A stretch of 18,442 nucleotides of DNA from a bacterium (lineage in GTDB: Bacteria; Bacteroidota; Bacteroidia; Bacteroidales; Muribaculaceae). Below are positions 7,227 to 16,290 of this stretch, in pieces (the first letter of the stretch is position 1; each line of letters begins with the position of its first letter). The position numbers and the translations under genes are program-made. A model generated the notes under the pieces. The model saw nothing but the letters and a program-made list of their open reading frames with translations. It did not search any database and had not been told where the DNA came from. Location: positions 1 to 18,442 of the forward strand of contig SFVH01000032.1 of NCBI GenBank assembly GCA_004561555.1, in the 5' to 3' direction.

Positions 7227-7658
7227 ATGAAAGAATATAAGTATAAAATCAATGGTACGGTCTACAACGTAACTGTGGGCGACATTGAGAATAATATGGC
7301 TCAAGTGGAAGTCAACGGCACCCCCTACAAGGTGGAAATGGAGCAAACTGTTGCGCCTGTTGCAGTGAGCACACCTCGCCCATCGGCAGCTCCTCGCACC
7401 GTAAGCGGAGAGAAAGTGATTGCAAAACCCACTACAACCGGTGGTGCCGGAGCAATCAAAGCACCGCTTCCCGGTGTAGTGCTCGACATCAAGGTTAATG
7501 TAGGAGACGCTGTCAATGCCGGCGACACCGTAGTGATTCTTGAAGCTATGAAGATGGAAAACAACATTAACGCAGACAAGAGCGGTGTTGTTAAATCAAT
7601 AAGTGTAAACAAAGGTGATTCAGTTCTTGAAGGTGCTGAATTGCTCATAATCGGATAA
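7227..7658 (+). CDS. Biotin carboxyl carrier subunit of the decarboxylase
   Basis: A 143-residue carrier that shuttles the carboxyl group from the alpha subunit to the membrane beta subunit. The C-terminal biotinyl domain (about 74-143) carries the biotin site EAMKMEN with K109 as the modified lysine. The preceding APLPGVV and the following VNKGDSVLEGAELLIIG are standard. Residues 1-40 (YKYKINGTVYNVTV, MAQVEVNGTPYKVEM) form a small beta domain. A Pro/Ala/Thr-rich flexible linker follows at about 41-75. The stop is followed two bases later by the beta-subunit start, so the two are tightly coupled. A biotin ligase must be encoded elsewhere. In Veillonella nomenclature the equivalent is MmdC; I leave the symbol empty because naming differs among Bacteroidales. 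Confidence 0.93.
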   Translation: MKEYKYKINGTVYNVTVGDIENNMAQVEVNGTPYKVEMEQTVAPVAVSTPRPSAAPRTVSGEKVIAKPTTTGGAGAIKAPLPGVVLDIKVNVGDAVNAGDTVVILEAMKMENNINADKSGVVKSISVNKGDSVLEGAELLIIG

Positions 7659-7660
7659 TT

Positions 7661-8818
7661 ATGAATTCATTAGATTTCTTAAGCAAAAACCTTCAGAACT
7701 TCTGGGAATTTACGGGGTTTGCCAATGCCACTCCGGAACATTTCGTGATGCTTGCTGTGGGTTTGCTTTTCATCACGCTCGCCATTAAGAAAAATTTCGA
7801 GCCTCTATTGCTTGTACCAATAGGCTTCGGTATTTTGGTGGGTAACATCCCCTTCAAGTTGGATGCCGGATTGGAAGTGGGTATCTACGAAGAAGGCTCC
7901 GTGCTTAATATCCTTTATGATGGAGTAAGCGCCGGATGGTATCCTCCACTTATCTTCTTAGGCATCGGCGCAATGACCGACTTCACAGCCCTCATTGCCA
8001 ACCCGAAATTGATGCTTATCGGCGCAGCCGCACAATTTGGTATTTTTGGAGCATACATTGTAGCAATGTTTCTTGGCTTTGCTCCCGACCAAGCCGGTGC
8101 AATCGCTATTATCGGTGGTGCCGACGGTCCTACAGCAATCTTCCTATCGTCGAAACTTGCACCTAACTTGATGGGTGCAATCGCAGTGTCGGCATACTCA
8201 TATATGGCTCTTGTGCCACTTATCCAGCCGCCGATTATGCGTTTGCTCACCACCAAGAAAGAGCGTGTGATAAAGATGAAGCCGGCACGCGCCGTGTCGC
8301 AAAACGAGAAGATTATGTTCCCGATTGTAGGCTTGATTCTCACTTGCTTCGTAGTGCCTACCGCGCTCCCATTGCTCGGTATGCTCTTCTTTGGCAATTT
8401 GCTTCGTGAAAGTGGCGTGACCACTCGTCTTGCCAAGACTGCAAGCAACGCCCTCAACGACATCATCGTGATGCTTTTGGGCTTGACAGTGGGCGCATCC
8501 ACACAAGCATCAGAATTCCTCACTTGGGACACTTTGAAGATTTTCTTCCTCGGTGCAATGGCATTTATCATCGCATCATGCTCAGGTGTGCTCTTTGTTA
8601 AGTTGTTCAACTTATTCTTGCCCAAAGGCAAAAAAATCAACCCGCTTATCGGTAATGCAGGTGTATCCGCAGTGCCGATGTCGGCACGTATCTCCAATAA
8701 CATCGGCTTGGAATACGACTCGAGCAACTACCTTCTTATGCACGCTATGGGTCCGAACGTAGCAGGAGTGATTGGCTCTGCTGTAGCAGCAGGTGCCTTG
8801 CTTGGCTTCCTCGGATAG
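7661..8818 (+). CDS. Sodium ion-translocating decarboxylase beta subunit
   Basis: A 385-residue integral membrane protein that decarboxylates carboxybiotin and exports sodium. It has about nine to ten hydrophobic segments, with a re-entrant-like stretch around 145-160. Every residue reported as important for ion coupling in Klebsiella OadB (D203, Y229, N373, G377, S382, R389) has a counterpart: D155 in GGADGPTAIF, Y181 in SYMALVPLIQPP, then N327, G331, S336 and R343 in INPLIGNAGVSAVPMSARIS. The pump therefore looks intact. The N-terminus is shorter than in Klebsiella by about 46-48 residues. It is the last gene of the operon and is followed by a strong terminator. Sodium as the ion is inferred from the family. 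Confidence 0.95.
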   Translation: MNSLDFLSKNLQNFWEFTGFANATPEHFVMLAVGLLFITLAIKKNFEPLLLVPIGFGILVGNIPFKLDAGLEVGIYEEGSVLNILYDGVSAGWYPPLIFLGIGAMTDFTALIANPKLMLIGAAAQFGIFGAYIVAMFLGFAPDQAGAIAIIGGADGPTAIFLSSKLAPNLMGAIAVSAYSYMALVPLIQPPIMRLLTTKKERVIKMKPARAVSQNEKIMFPIVGLILTCFVVPTALPLLGMLFFGNLLRESGVTTRLAKTASNALNDIIVMLLGLTVGASTQASEFLTWDTLKIFFLGAMAFIIASCSGVLFVKLFNLFLPKGKKINPLIGNAGVSAVPMSARISNNIGLEYDSSNYLLMHAMGPNVAGVIGSAVAAGALLGFLG

Positions 8819-8842
8819 CATAAATCACAAGAACAAACTTCC

Positions 8843-8876
8843 AAGAGACCGTCAAAAAAATGGCGGTCTCTTTTTT
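8843..8876 (+). terminator. Rho-independent terminator of the decarboxylase operon
   Basis: Inverted repeat arms AAGAGACCGTC (8843-8853) and GGCGGTCTCTT (8862-8872) pair over 11 bp with one G-T wobble around an eight-base A-rich loop. The stem runs straight into a T tract (8871-8876). It lies 24 bases past the beta-subunit stop, so it should close the mce operon and separate it from tamB. Confidence 0.9.
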
Positions 8877-8969
8877 ATGTGATAGCGATAACAGAACGAT
8901 TGGGAGCAGCAAATTATGTCCCTCTCATCAATAATTATTCCGAACAATAACTTAATAGAAAAAAATTAC

Positions 8970-8977
8970 TAATTTTG
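8970..8977 (+). promoter_or_regulatory. Putative -7 promoter box (TAATTTTG) for tamB
   Basis: A full match to the TAnnTTTG consensus, identical to the one found before mce, lies only 8 bases upstream of the tamB ATG at 8986. If used, transcription would start within a few bases of the start codon. No TTTG -33 element is visible at about 20 bases upstream, so support is partial. Confidence 0.42.
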
Positions 8978-8985
8978 TGGGATAA

Positions 8986-11900
8986 ATGAAGAGAGTATTA
9001 TTCCACACATATAAAATCTTAAGAAATGTGGTGGTAGCGGCATTACTGCTGTTTCTCACTTTCTACACTACACTGTATATCGTGCTGTCGATACCGGCGG
9101 TGCAAGACTATGCTCGCAGCACTGCAGAGGAAGAATTATCGAAACTTTTTGCCACAAAAGTCACTATTGGAGAATTGCGCATCGACCCTATCAGCAAGGT
9201 TGCTCTTTATGATGTAAACGTGCCCGACCAACAGGGCAAGAAGATGATACATGTCGACAGAATTGGTGCCGGCATCAGCCTTGGTGCTTTACTGTTTAAA
9301 CAACGCATAGTGTTTTCGTATGCCGAAGTGATTGCTCTCGACGGGTGTATCAGCAAAGCCACACCGGAAGACAAGATGAATATCCAATTTCTCATCGATG
9401 CACTATCACCCAAGGACAAAACAAAACCTCCAACAAAGTTTGATTTGCGACTTGAAGCAGTGGTGATACGCAAAAGCAACCTGTCGTATGATGTACTTTC
9501 AGAGCCCCAAAAAGCAAAAGGTATATTTGACAAAAATCATATCTCCATAACCGACATCAATACCGACATCATCGTGCCCGACTTGCGCAACAACTACTTC
9601 ACAATTGATGTGCGACGCCTGGCATTTAAGGAGCAAAGTGGCTTTGAATTGCGCAATCTCACCACCCTCATTCACATCGACAACAATCATATCGACACAA
9701 AAGTCATTGATATCTCTTTCCCTCAATCGCACATCATAATCAATCCTATACACCTGACATTCAAAGATTTAAAATCCTTAGATAAGGACATCAATAACCT
9801 TCCCCTGACTCTTGACATCAAAGATGCCACCATCTCCCTTTCCGACTTCCGCGCCTTTGCTCCAATATTAAAAAAATTTCAACATCCCGTCTATCTAACA
9901 ATAAAAGCAGAAGGCACGATTAACGACTTTATCATCGAGAAGTTACACATCCGGTCGGAAAACGAGTGGCTCACAATGAACTGCTCAGCAACAATCAAGC
10001 ATCCCCTTCAACGAGAAATAGCAGAGATTTATGCTCCCGACCTACAAATGAACGTGGTGACTACCAACCTTGCCAAAGTGCTTGTCGAAGAAGGACTCAT
10101 TAATCAAAAGATAGCCGACAGAATCTCTACGATAAGGTATATGGGTATTGATGGCAACCTAAACTATGCGGCAAAAAAAGCCGATTATCGAGGCACCATC
10201 GCCACCGGAATTGGAAAGCTTATCACCGACGGCACGTTCAGACTCAACGACAAGGGTTCAAGTTTCGCAGGCTGTCTGCGCACCGACAATTTACAATTAG
10301 GCAAGTTTCTTGCTAACAACAACATCGGAGATATAGCCTTCGATATTGATACCGACATGCTTATTTCCGGGGGCAAACCCAAAGGCATCGTGAAAGGAGT
10401 GGTGAATAAAGCAGTACTTAAAGGATATGAATATCATGACATTACCGCCGACCTCTCCATCGACAACAATTCATACGAAGGATTGATAACCTTGAAAGAT
10501 GATAATGCCGATATTGAAATTTCCGGCATGGCTGTTTTAGATAAAAAAAACACAAAAATCGAGGTTGAAGCCCACACGAGCGGAATGCGACTGCATCAAT
10601 TAAATCTCATAAAGAAATATCCCGACCATGCCCTGTCGTTTGACGCATTTGCCTCATTTTCCGGCAACACTCCCGACACCGCTGAAGGCGACATTGAAGT
10701 GAGCAACATCTCATTTATCGACAACAACGGCGAGGGCTTGCTCTTTGACCGCCTACAACTGGCGGCACGCACTCTTGAAAATGGCAAAAAATCGATTTCT
10801 ATCAATTCCGACCTCCTCAACGGGAATATCGACGGCGATATTCGCTTCGCCTCAATAGTCAAAGAAGTGAAAGATATTGTCAGCGTCCCTCTCCCCTCTC
10901 TTATTACACCCGGTGAAGACCTCGCTTCTACGGCGACCAATAATTTCACCTACTCATTCACGATTGAAGAAAACGACGATTTGACGGAGTTTTTTCATCT
11001 ACCCATCACTGTTGTGCATCCGATAACTATTAAAGGACGAGTAGATGCGATAAACAACAGTCTCGCATTTAATCTCGATGCGCCCTATCTGCTACAAAAG
11101 AAAAACATCATCGAAAAAACCGGCATCTCGCTCAATGTGGACAAAACCACTCAGACCATACAACTCAATGCTTCCACACAATTCGACCACAAAAACGGAA
11201 ACATTCTGCTCTTGCTAAACAGCTTCGGCACTCACGACCGCCTCGACACCGACATCGATTGGAACTACGACCGTCGTCGCGACTTCTCAGGGAGAGTGAG
11301 TATATCTTCGCTCTTTTCGCGTGCCGACGACAACCGGTTGCTCACCGACATCGACATTAATCCATCACACTTTTCGGTCAACGACACAATATGGACCGTT
11401 GAACCGGCAAAAATTCACATAGACAGAAAAACCATTCACATTGCCGACATCAATGTGAATCGCGACAATCAATTTGTGAAGGCCGAAGGGACAGTGTCGA
11501 CCAATGCTGAAGATACCTTAACTCTTAAGCTTCAAAACATAGACCTTGACTACATTTTTGAAACGCTGAGAATCAACAACGTGGTGTTTGGAGGAAGCGC
11601 CACCGGCACATTCTATGCTTCCAGCCTACTGGGAGGGGCCCCTAACCTCAACACCCCCAACCTCCACGTCAAGCAACTATCCTATCAACATGCCACATTG
11701 GGAGACGCCGACATCGAAAGTCATTGGAATAACGACACAAAAGGCATCCATATCAATGCCGACATAAACCAAAAAAACGGACGGATGACCTATGTAAGAG
11801 GAGCCGTCTATCCCACCCGCGACTCACTAAATTTCAAATTTGATGCCGACCGTGTAAACATTCAGATACTAAAACCATTCATGTCGGCATTCACCACCGA

Positions 11901-13542
11901 AATGGAGGGCGAAGCCTCCGGACATGCTGAGCTTTACGGCACATTTAAATTTATAAATATGAAAGGGCGACTGTTTGCCGACCGATTCCGCATGCGAGTG
12001 GACCAAACCGGTTGCTATTACTCAGTGAGCGACAGCGTGCGCATTGACGAGGGTATAATACGCATCAACAATGCAAAAATTATTGACGACTACGGCAACA
12101 CAGCACGCCTTAACGGCACTATCACCCACCAATATTTTAAGAATGCATCATTTAACTTTGCCATCACCGATGTTAATAATATGCTGTGTTACAATACCAC
12201 AGAAAAAGATAATCCCTACTGGTACGGCAAAATATATGGCAACGGTAGCGCATTTATCGATGGCAAACCCGGCAACGTGAAAATTGATGTCAATATGTCG
12301 GCGGCACCTCGTTCTTCTTTTACCTTTGTGGTGTCGGACAAAGAAGAAGCCAGCGAATACAATTTTGTGACTTTCACCGACCGCCGTCGCGAAGAGCAAC
12401 AACGGCGCGAGCAAGACAACCGTCCGGAGTTTTTAAAACTCCTCCAGACCAACCTCGACAACAAAGCCGGCTCTACGGCATTTAACATCAACCTGTTGGT
12501 TAATGCCAATCCAAATGTATCAATCACACTGGTTATGGACCCCGAAGGCGGCGACCGAATACGCGCCACCGGCAACGGCAACCTTCGCATCGAATATGAC
12601 TCAGCCGACGGCATGAAAATGTTTGGCAATTATACCGCCGATGAAGGTCGTTATAACTTCACTCTTCAAGACATCATCGTCAGAGAGTTCAGGCTCAAAC
12701 AAGGAGCACAAATCACCTTCAATGGTGACCCGTTGGAGGCCATCCTTGACCTTTCAGCCACCTATTCGCTTAATGCTAACTTGCAAGACCTCGACGAATC
12801 ATTCAGTAGCGACAAAGACCTCAACCGCACCCTTGTGCCGGTGAATGCCGTGCTTAACCTACGCGGTGCTCTCACACAGCCCGACATCTCGTTTGACCTG
12901 GAGTTCCCCACCCTCACACAAGACGTATATCGCAAAGTGCGTTCCATCATCAGCACCGACGATATGATGAATCAACAAATGATTTATCTGCTTGCACTCA
13001 ATCGCTTCTATACTCCGGAATATATGGGAGGCACAAACCGCAGCAATGAATTGGCGGCAGTGGCATCAAGCACCATCTCCAGCCAGCTGTCAAGCATTCT
13101 CGGACAGCTCAACGACAACTGGACCATTGCGCCTAATTTCCGTAGCGACAAGGGCGATTTCTCTGACACTGAAGTAGAATTGGCATTGTCAAGCCACTTG
13201 CTTAACAACCGACTTTTGCTCAACGGAAACTTCGGCTATAGCGATACTGCAATGAACAACAACAGCTTTATCGGCGACTTTGACATTGAGTATCTTCTGA
13301 CCAAAAACGGAAATATCCGCCTTAAAGCATACAACCGCTACAACGACCAAAACTATTACATCCGCAATGCTCTGACCACTCAAGGCGTAGGAGTGATGTT
13401 TAAATACGACTTCGACAATCTTTTCCATCGCAAAAAACGACAGCCGGAATCTACCGACAGCCTGCCCTCTGTGCCTGAAGCAACAATCGTCCCGGGCGAC
13501 TCCATAAAAAGATTGCCAATAAAACAATCATCCAACAAATAA
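8986..13542 (+). CDS. tamB: TamB-like translocation/assembly protein (DUF490 C-terminal domain)
   Basis: A 1518-residue envelope protein of the TamB/AsmA-like family. These form a long beta-groove between inner and outer membrane, linked to outer-membrane protein assembly and to phospholipid transport. A single membrane helix at about 13-36 (VVVAALLLFLTFYTTLYIVL) anchors it with the bulk in the periplasm. A very long stretch of repeating beta strands rich in Asp, Asn and Ile follows. The conserved C-terminal module is clear: GNGNLRIEYDSADGMKMFG and DEGRYNFTLQDIIVREF with ITFNGDP (about 1190-1255), then VPVNAVLNLRGALTQPDISF and the MIYLLALNRFY region (about 1283-1342). The tail after about 1475 is low-complexity and charged. 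No tamA/Omp85 gene is adjacent. It is spaced six bases from the glycosyltransferase gene. The start is fixed by the anchor helix. Confidence 0.93.
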   Translation: MKRVLFHTYKILRNVVVAALLLFLTFYTTLYIVLSIPAVQDYARSTAEEELSKLFATKVTIGELRIDPISKVALYDVNVPDQQGKKMIHVDRIGAGISLGALLFKQRIVFSYAEVIALDGCISKATPEDKMNIQFLIDALSPKDKTKPPTKFDLRLEAVVIRKSNLSYDVLSEPQKAKGIFDKNHISITDINTDIIVPDLRNNYFTIDVRRLAFKEQSGFELRNLTTLIHIDNNHIDTKVIDISFPQSHIIINPIHLTFKDLKSLDKDINNLPLTLDIKDATISLSDFRAFAPILKKFQHPVYLTIKAEGTINDFIIEKLHIRSENEWLTMNCSATIKHPLQREIAEIYAPDLQMNVVTTNLAKVLVEEGLINQKIADRISTIRYMGIDGNLNYAAKKADYRGTIATGIGKLITDGTFRLNDKGSSFAGCLRTDNLQLGKFLANNNIGDIAFDIDTDMLISGGKPKGIVKGVVNKAVLKGYEYHDITADLSIDNNSYEGLITLKDDNADIEISGMAVLDKKNTKIEVEAHTSGMRLHQLNLIKKYPDHALSFDAFASFSGNTPDTAEGDIEVSNISFIDNNGEGLLFDRLQLAARTLENGKKSISINSDLLNGNIDGDIRFASIVKEVKDIVSVPLPSLITPGEDLASTATNNFTYSFTIEENDDLTEFFHLPITVVHPITIKGRVDAINNSLAFNLDAPYLLQKKNIIEKTGISLNVDKTTQTIQLNASTQFDHKNGNILLLLNSFGTHDRLDTDIDWNYDRRRDFSGRVSISSLFSRADDNRLLTDIDINPSHFSVNDTIWTVEPAKIHIDRKTIHIADINVNRDNQFVKAEGTVSTNAEDTLTLKLQNIDLDYIFETLRINNVVFGGSATGTFYASSLLGGAPNLNTPNLHVKQLSYQHATLGDADIESHWNNDTKGIHINADINQKNGRMTYVRGAVYPTRDSLNFKFDADRVNIQILKPFMSAFTTEMEGEASGHAELYGTFKFINMKGRLFADRFRMRVDQTGCYYSVSDSVRIDEGIIRINNAKIIDDYGNTARLNGTITHQYFKNASFNFAITDVNNMLCYNTTEKDNPYWYGKIYGNGSAFIDGKPGNVKIDVNMSAAPRSSFTFVVSDKEEASEYNFVTFTDRRREEQQRREQDNRPEFLKLLQTNLDNKAGSTAFNINLLVNANPNVSITLVMDPEGGDRIRATGNGNLRIEYDSADGMKMFGNYTADEGRYNFTLQDIIVREFRLKQGAQITFNGDPLEAILDLSATYSLNANLQDLDESFSSDKDLNRTLVPVNAVLNLRGALTQPDISFDLEFPTLTQDVYRKVRSIISTDDMMNQQMIYLLALNRFYTPEYMGGTNRSNELAAVASSTISSQLSSILGQLNDNWTIAPNFRSDKGDFSDTEVELALSSHLLNNRLLLNGNFGYSDTAMNNNSFIGDFDIEYLLTKNGNIRLKAYNRYNDQNYYIRNALTTQGVGVMFKYDFDNLFHRKKRQPESTDSLPSVPEATIVPGDSIKRLPIKQSSNK

Positions 13543-13548
13543 TTTTTT

Positions 13549-15243
13549 ATGCAAATCTATCCGTCTCGACAAGAAAAAAATGAATATCGTGTGCTGTGCT
13601 TTGCCGTGCTAATGATAGCGGCAATGCTTACATTACCATTCATAGGCATCGGACATTTCTACACTCGAGGAGAGCCGCGCGAAGCAATCGTGGCAGTAGC
13701 AATGATGGAGCAAAGCAACTACATACTCCCCATATTTCAAGGCGAATTTGCATTTAAACCGCCAATGCTCCATTGGTTGGTGTCGCTCTTCTCCCTTCCC
13801 CAAGGATACGTTTCGGAGTTTACGGCACGAATGCCTTCTGCCGTGGCATTTATAGCGATGTGCACAGGCTTTTTCTCATTTTTTGCTCGCCGCTACCCGA
13901 TGCGCAGAGTTTTTCTTGCCACATTAATACTCATCACCTCCTTTGAAGTGCATCGCGCTGCTATGACTTGTCGCGTGGACATGGTGCTCACGGCATTCAT
14001 GGTGGGCGGGTTTATTTCGCTTTATCGATGGCATGAACGCCATCTTAAAGGGCTCCCGATAGTGGCATCTTTACTTATCTCCGGAGCTATCCTCACCAAA
14101 GGACCCATAGGGGCAATCTTGCCTTGTTTTGCGTTGACAATGATGATGCTCACCGATGGAGAAGGATTGAAACGCTGTGTTATTGCCTGCTTGAAAATAG
14201 TGTTTTTAGCAGCAATAATACCCGCATTGTGGTATATTGCCGCATATCATTATGGAGGTGATGAATTTATCGCACTTGTGATGGAAGAAAACTTCGGACG
14301 TTTTCTTGGCAAAATGACCTATGAAAGTCACGAAAACGGAGTGTTCTACTACTTCCCCATACTTTTGGGGGGACTAATGCCGTGGACTCTGCTCGCTGTG
14401 TGTGGACTATTCACCGAAAAGTGGAAAAAAATTACACCCAAAACGTGGTGGCGACAATTTAGCGAGATGCATCCCATACGTAGATGGTCGCTTATAGTAT
14501 CAATATGCGTATTTGTATTCTATCTAATTCCCAAAAGTAAGCGAAGTGTCTACTTGCTTCCTCTCTATCCCTTTATCAGCTTGCTTATAGCCGACTATAC
14601 ATTTCATTTATTGCAATATCATCGAAAAGCTGTGAGAGTGTTTGCGCTCACCCTTGCTTCACTGGCAATATTATTTTCGATAGCAATGATATCCGTGCGA
14701 CACCTCGACCTGTCGATACTCGGAGATAGTCGCAGCTCTCAACGGCTTATTTGTCAACTTGCAGAATTGCAAAAAGACAACAACACTGTGACTTACTTAA
14801 TCATGGCAATAATACCTCTGCTCACAGCCGTAGTTTTGCTATGGAAGCGAGCCTTGTCGCTTAAACCGTTAACCCTCGCCGTATGTTCATGGATTGCTTG
14901 TCTTTTCACTATTGAGGCATCGCTCAATCCGGCAATCAAAAACAGTGTGCCCGACTACCGCTTTTCGCAAACCGTGAAGCATTACACCCGAAATAGCGAA
15001 ACATGGTATTTTAATCCACGCAAAGACGAAACCCTTTATTGCATTGCATTCTATCTTGGCAACAAGGTGAAAGAAGTGAATTCGGCGGCTCAACTACCAC
15101 CAACGGGTTACGTTATGCTTCGCCTTAAAGATGCCGAAGCCTTTGAGCAACAAGCCATTAATCGCAACATCGCTCGAGTGCTTACCACCGACAATGAGTT
15201 CACCTCTATCAAGCACGACCTTGTACTTTACCGTTTTGAATAA
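13549..15243 (+). CDS. ArnT-like GT-C family glycosyltransferase (PMT/GT39/GT83 type)
   Basis: A 564-residue multi-pass inner-membrane enzyme. About eleven to twelve hydrophobic segments fill residues 15-450, and a soluble periplasmic C-terminal part follows. Family members transfer a sugar from a polyprenyl-phosphate donor to lipid A or protein in the periplasm. Recognisable blocks are TRGEPREAIVAVAM (39-52, first periplasmic loop), FAFKPPMLHW (67-76, with K70 at the position of the donor-phosphate lysine of ArnT), FTARMPSAVA (91-100) and ISGAILTKGPIGAILP (about 175-190). In most relatives the first loop has an Asp-Glu pair; here it is Gly41-Glu42. The substrate is not predictable. It is spaced 6 bases from tamB and 6 from the DUF4421 gene, so all three are probably one transcript. 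Confidence 0.85.
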   Translation: MQIYPSRQEKNEYRVLCFAVLMIAAMLTLPFIGIGHFYTRGEPREAIVAVAMMEQSNYILPIFQGEFAFKPPMLHWLVSLFSLPQGYVSEFTARMPSAVAFIAMCTGFFSFFARRYPMRRVFLATLILITSFEVHRAAMTCRVDMVLTAFMVGGFISLYRWHERHLKGLPIVASLLISGAILTKGPIGAILPCFALTMMMLTDGEGLKRCVIACLKIVFLAAIIPALWYIAAYHYGGDEFIALVMEENFGRFLGKMTYESHENGVFYYFPILLGGLMPWTLLAVCGLFTEKWKKITPKTWWRQFSEMHPIRRWSLIVSICVFVFYLIPKSKRSVYLLPLYPFISLLIADYTFHLLQYHRKAVRVFALTLASLAILFSIAMISVRHLDLSILGDSRSSQRLICQLAELQKDNNTVTYLIMAIIPLLTAVVLLWKRALSLKPLTLAVCSWIACLFTIEASLNPAIKNSVPDYRFSQTVKHYTRNSETWYFNPRKDETLYCIAFYLGNKVKEVNSAAQLPPTGYVMLRLKDAEAFEQQAINRNIARVLTTDNEFTSIKHDLVLYRFE

Positions 15244-15249
15244 AAAACG

Positions 15250-16290
15250 ATGAAAATGATGCGAAGATTACTTCTCTTATTGCTGATTATTGTAGCAAAT
15301 GTAGAAATGCATGCATTTTCGTGGTCGTTGGATTCGATTGCCGAAATGGGACGATTTCCCAATTTTTGCGTCAAAGCTTACCGCTGGGCTGATTGGGCAT
15401 TCAACCATGTAGACAGCAACTATGTGAAACCCACGGGCTACAAAATGAATGTGAAGGTACGCTCGCAAAGCTGGGCGGAATATAACAGTTTCTTTTTTGG
15501 TCTCAACGAACGAATAGGAATGCGGTCGGAATTTACAACATCACTTGGAGCCGACCTAACATATTTGGCTGTAAGTGTGGGGTATTCTATCAACTGCAAC
15601 AAAATATTTGACGATACTGAAAAAAGTGCCAAGCGTTTTAATTTCGACTTTACGAGTGCTCGCATCTCCGGACGATTTTATGCAGTGTCAAACGACGGAG
15701 GTATGATTATCACCCAAGTAGGGAAAGTAAAAAAACAAGATATACCATTTGATGACGTAAAGACCTCAACCTGGGGCTTGGAAGGTACCTATTTTTTCAA
15801 TCACGAACGCTATTCTAATGGTGCGGCGCTATCGTTTAGCAAACTACAACAACGCAGTCAAGGCTCCTTTACCCTCGGTATGGCTTATCAGCGACAAAAA
15901 TTGCGCTTTGACTTCCGCGCCTTGCCCGAAGAAGTAAAAATGCAATTACCCGAAGAAGAACAAAATATGGTGTTCGCCTCCGACGGCAACATTATCGGCA
16001 TTAGCGGAGGATACGGATACAACTGGGTGCCACTACGGCGACTTACCGTGGGCGTGAGCACAAGTTTAATACCGAGTTTGCATTACGGCTATCTCAACGA
16101 TACACAAAAAGACTGCTCATTCAGAATGAACTATCGCCTCAACCTCTCGGCAGTAATCAACAATGGGCGATGGTTTTACGGCGTAGTGTTTCGTGCTGAT
16201 GCCGGCAACATCTTTACCGGCTCAACGGTGTTAAGCAATTCGGTGCTTACCATTGAAGCGAAAGCCGGATGGCGATTTAATCTGTGGTAG
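15250..16290 (+). CDS. DUF4421 family predicted outer-membrane protein
   Basis: A 346-residue protein with a signal peptide (about 1-22: MKMMRR, a Leu-rich core, then ending MHA). The rest is built of alternating polar/hydrophobic beta strands with many aromatic residues, ending in Trp after WRFNLW, as expected for an outer-membrane barrel. The order of blocks (FPNFCVKAYRWADWAFNHVD, YVKPTGYKMNVKVRS, SLGADLTYLAVSVGYSINCN, WGLEGTYFFNHERYS) matches DUF4421 as I remember it. Function is unknown. It closes the tamB operon, which fits a protein whose delivery depends on envelope assembly, but that link is only positional. Alternative ATGs at 15256 and 15259 would shorten the signal peptide slightly. 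Its 3' end overlaps the converging hydrolase gene by 14 bases. Confidence 0.82.
   Translation: MKMMRRLLLLLLIIVANVEMHAFSWSLDSIAEMGRFPNFCVKAYRWADWAFNHVDSNYVKPTGYKMNVKVRSQSWAEYNSFFFGLNERIGMRSEFTTSLGADLTYLAVSVGYSINCNKIFDDTEKSAKRFNFDFTSARISGRFYAVSNDGGMIITQVGKVKKQDIPFDDVKTSTWGLEGTYFFNHERYSNGAALSFSKLQQRSQGSFTLGMAYQRQKLRFDFRALPEEVKMQLPEEEQNMVFASDGNIIGISGGYGYNWVPLRRLTVGVSTSLIPSLHYGYLNDTQKDCSFRMNYRLNLSAVINNGRWFYGVVFRADAGNIFTGSTVLSNSVLTIEAKAGWRFNLW

Noticed and set aside
7915..8727. 270-residue minus-strand open frame opposite the decarboxylase beta subunit
   Set aside because: It is the complement of an intact, highly conserved membrane protein gene. Its length follows from codon bias, and it has no recognisable motif or promoter.
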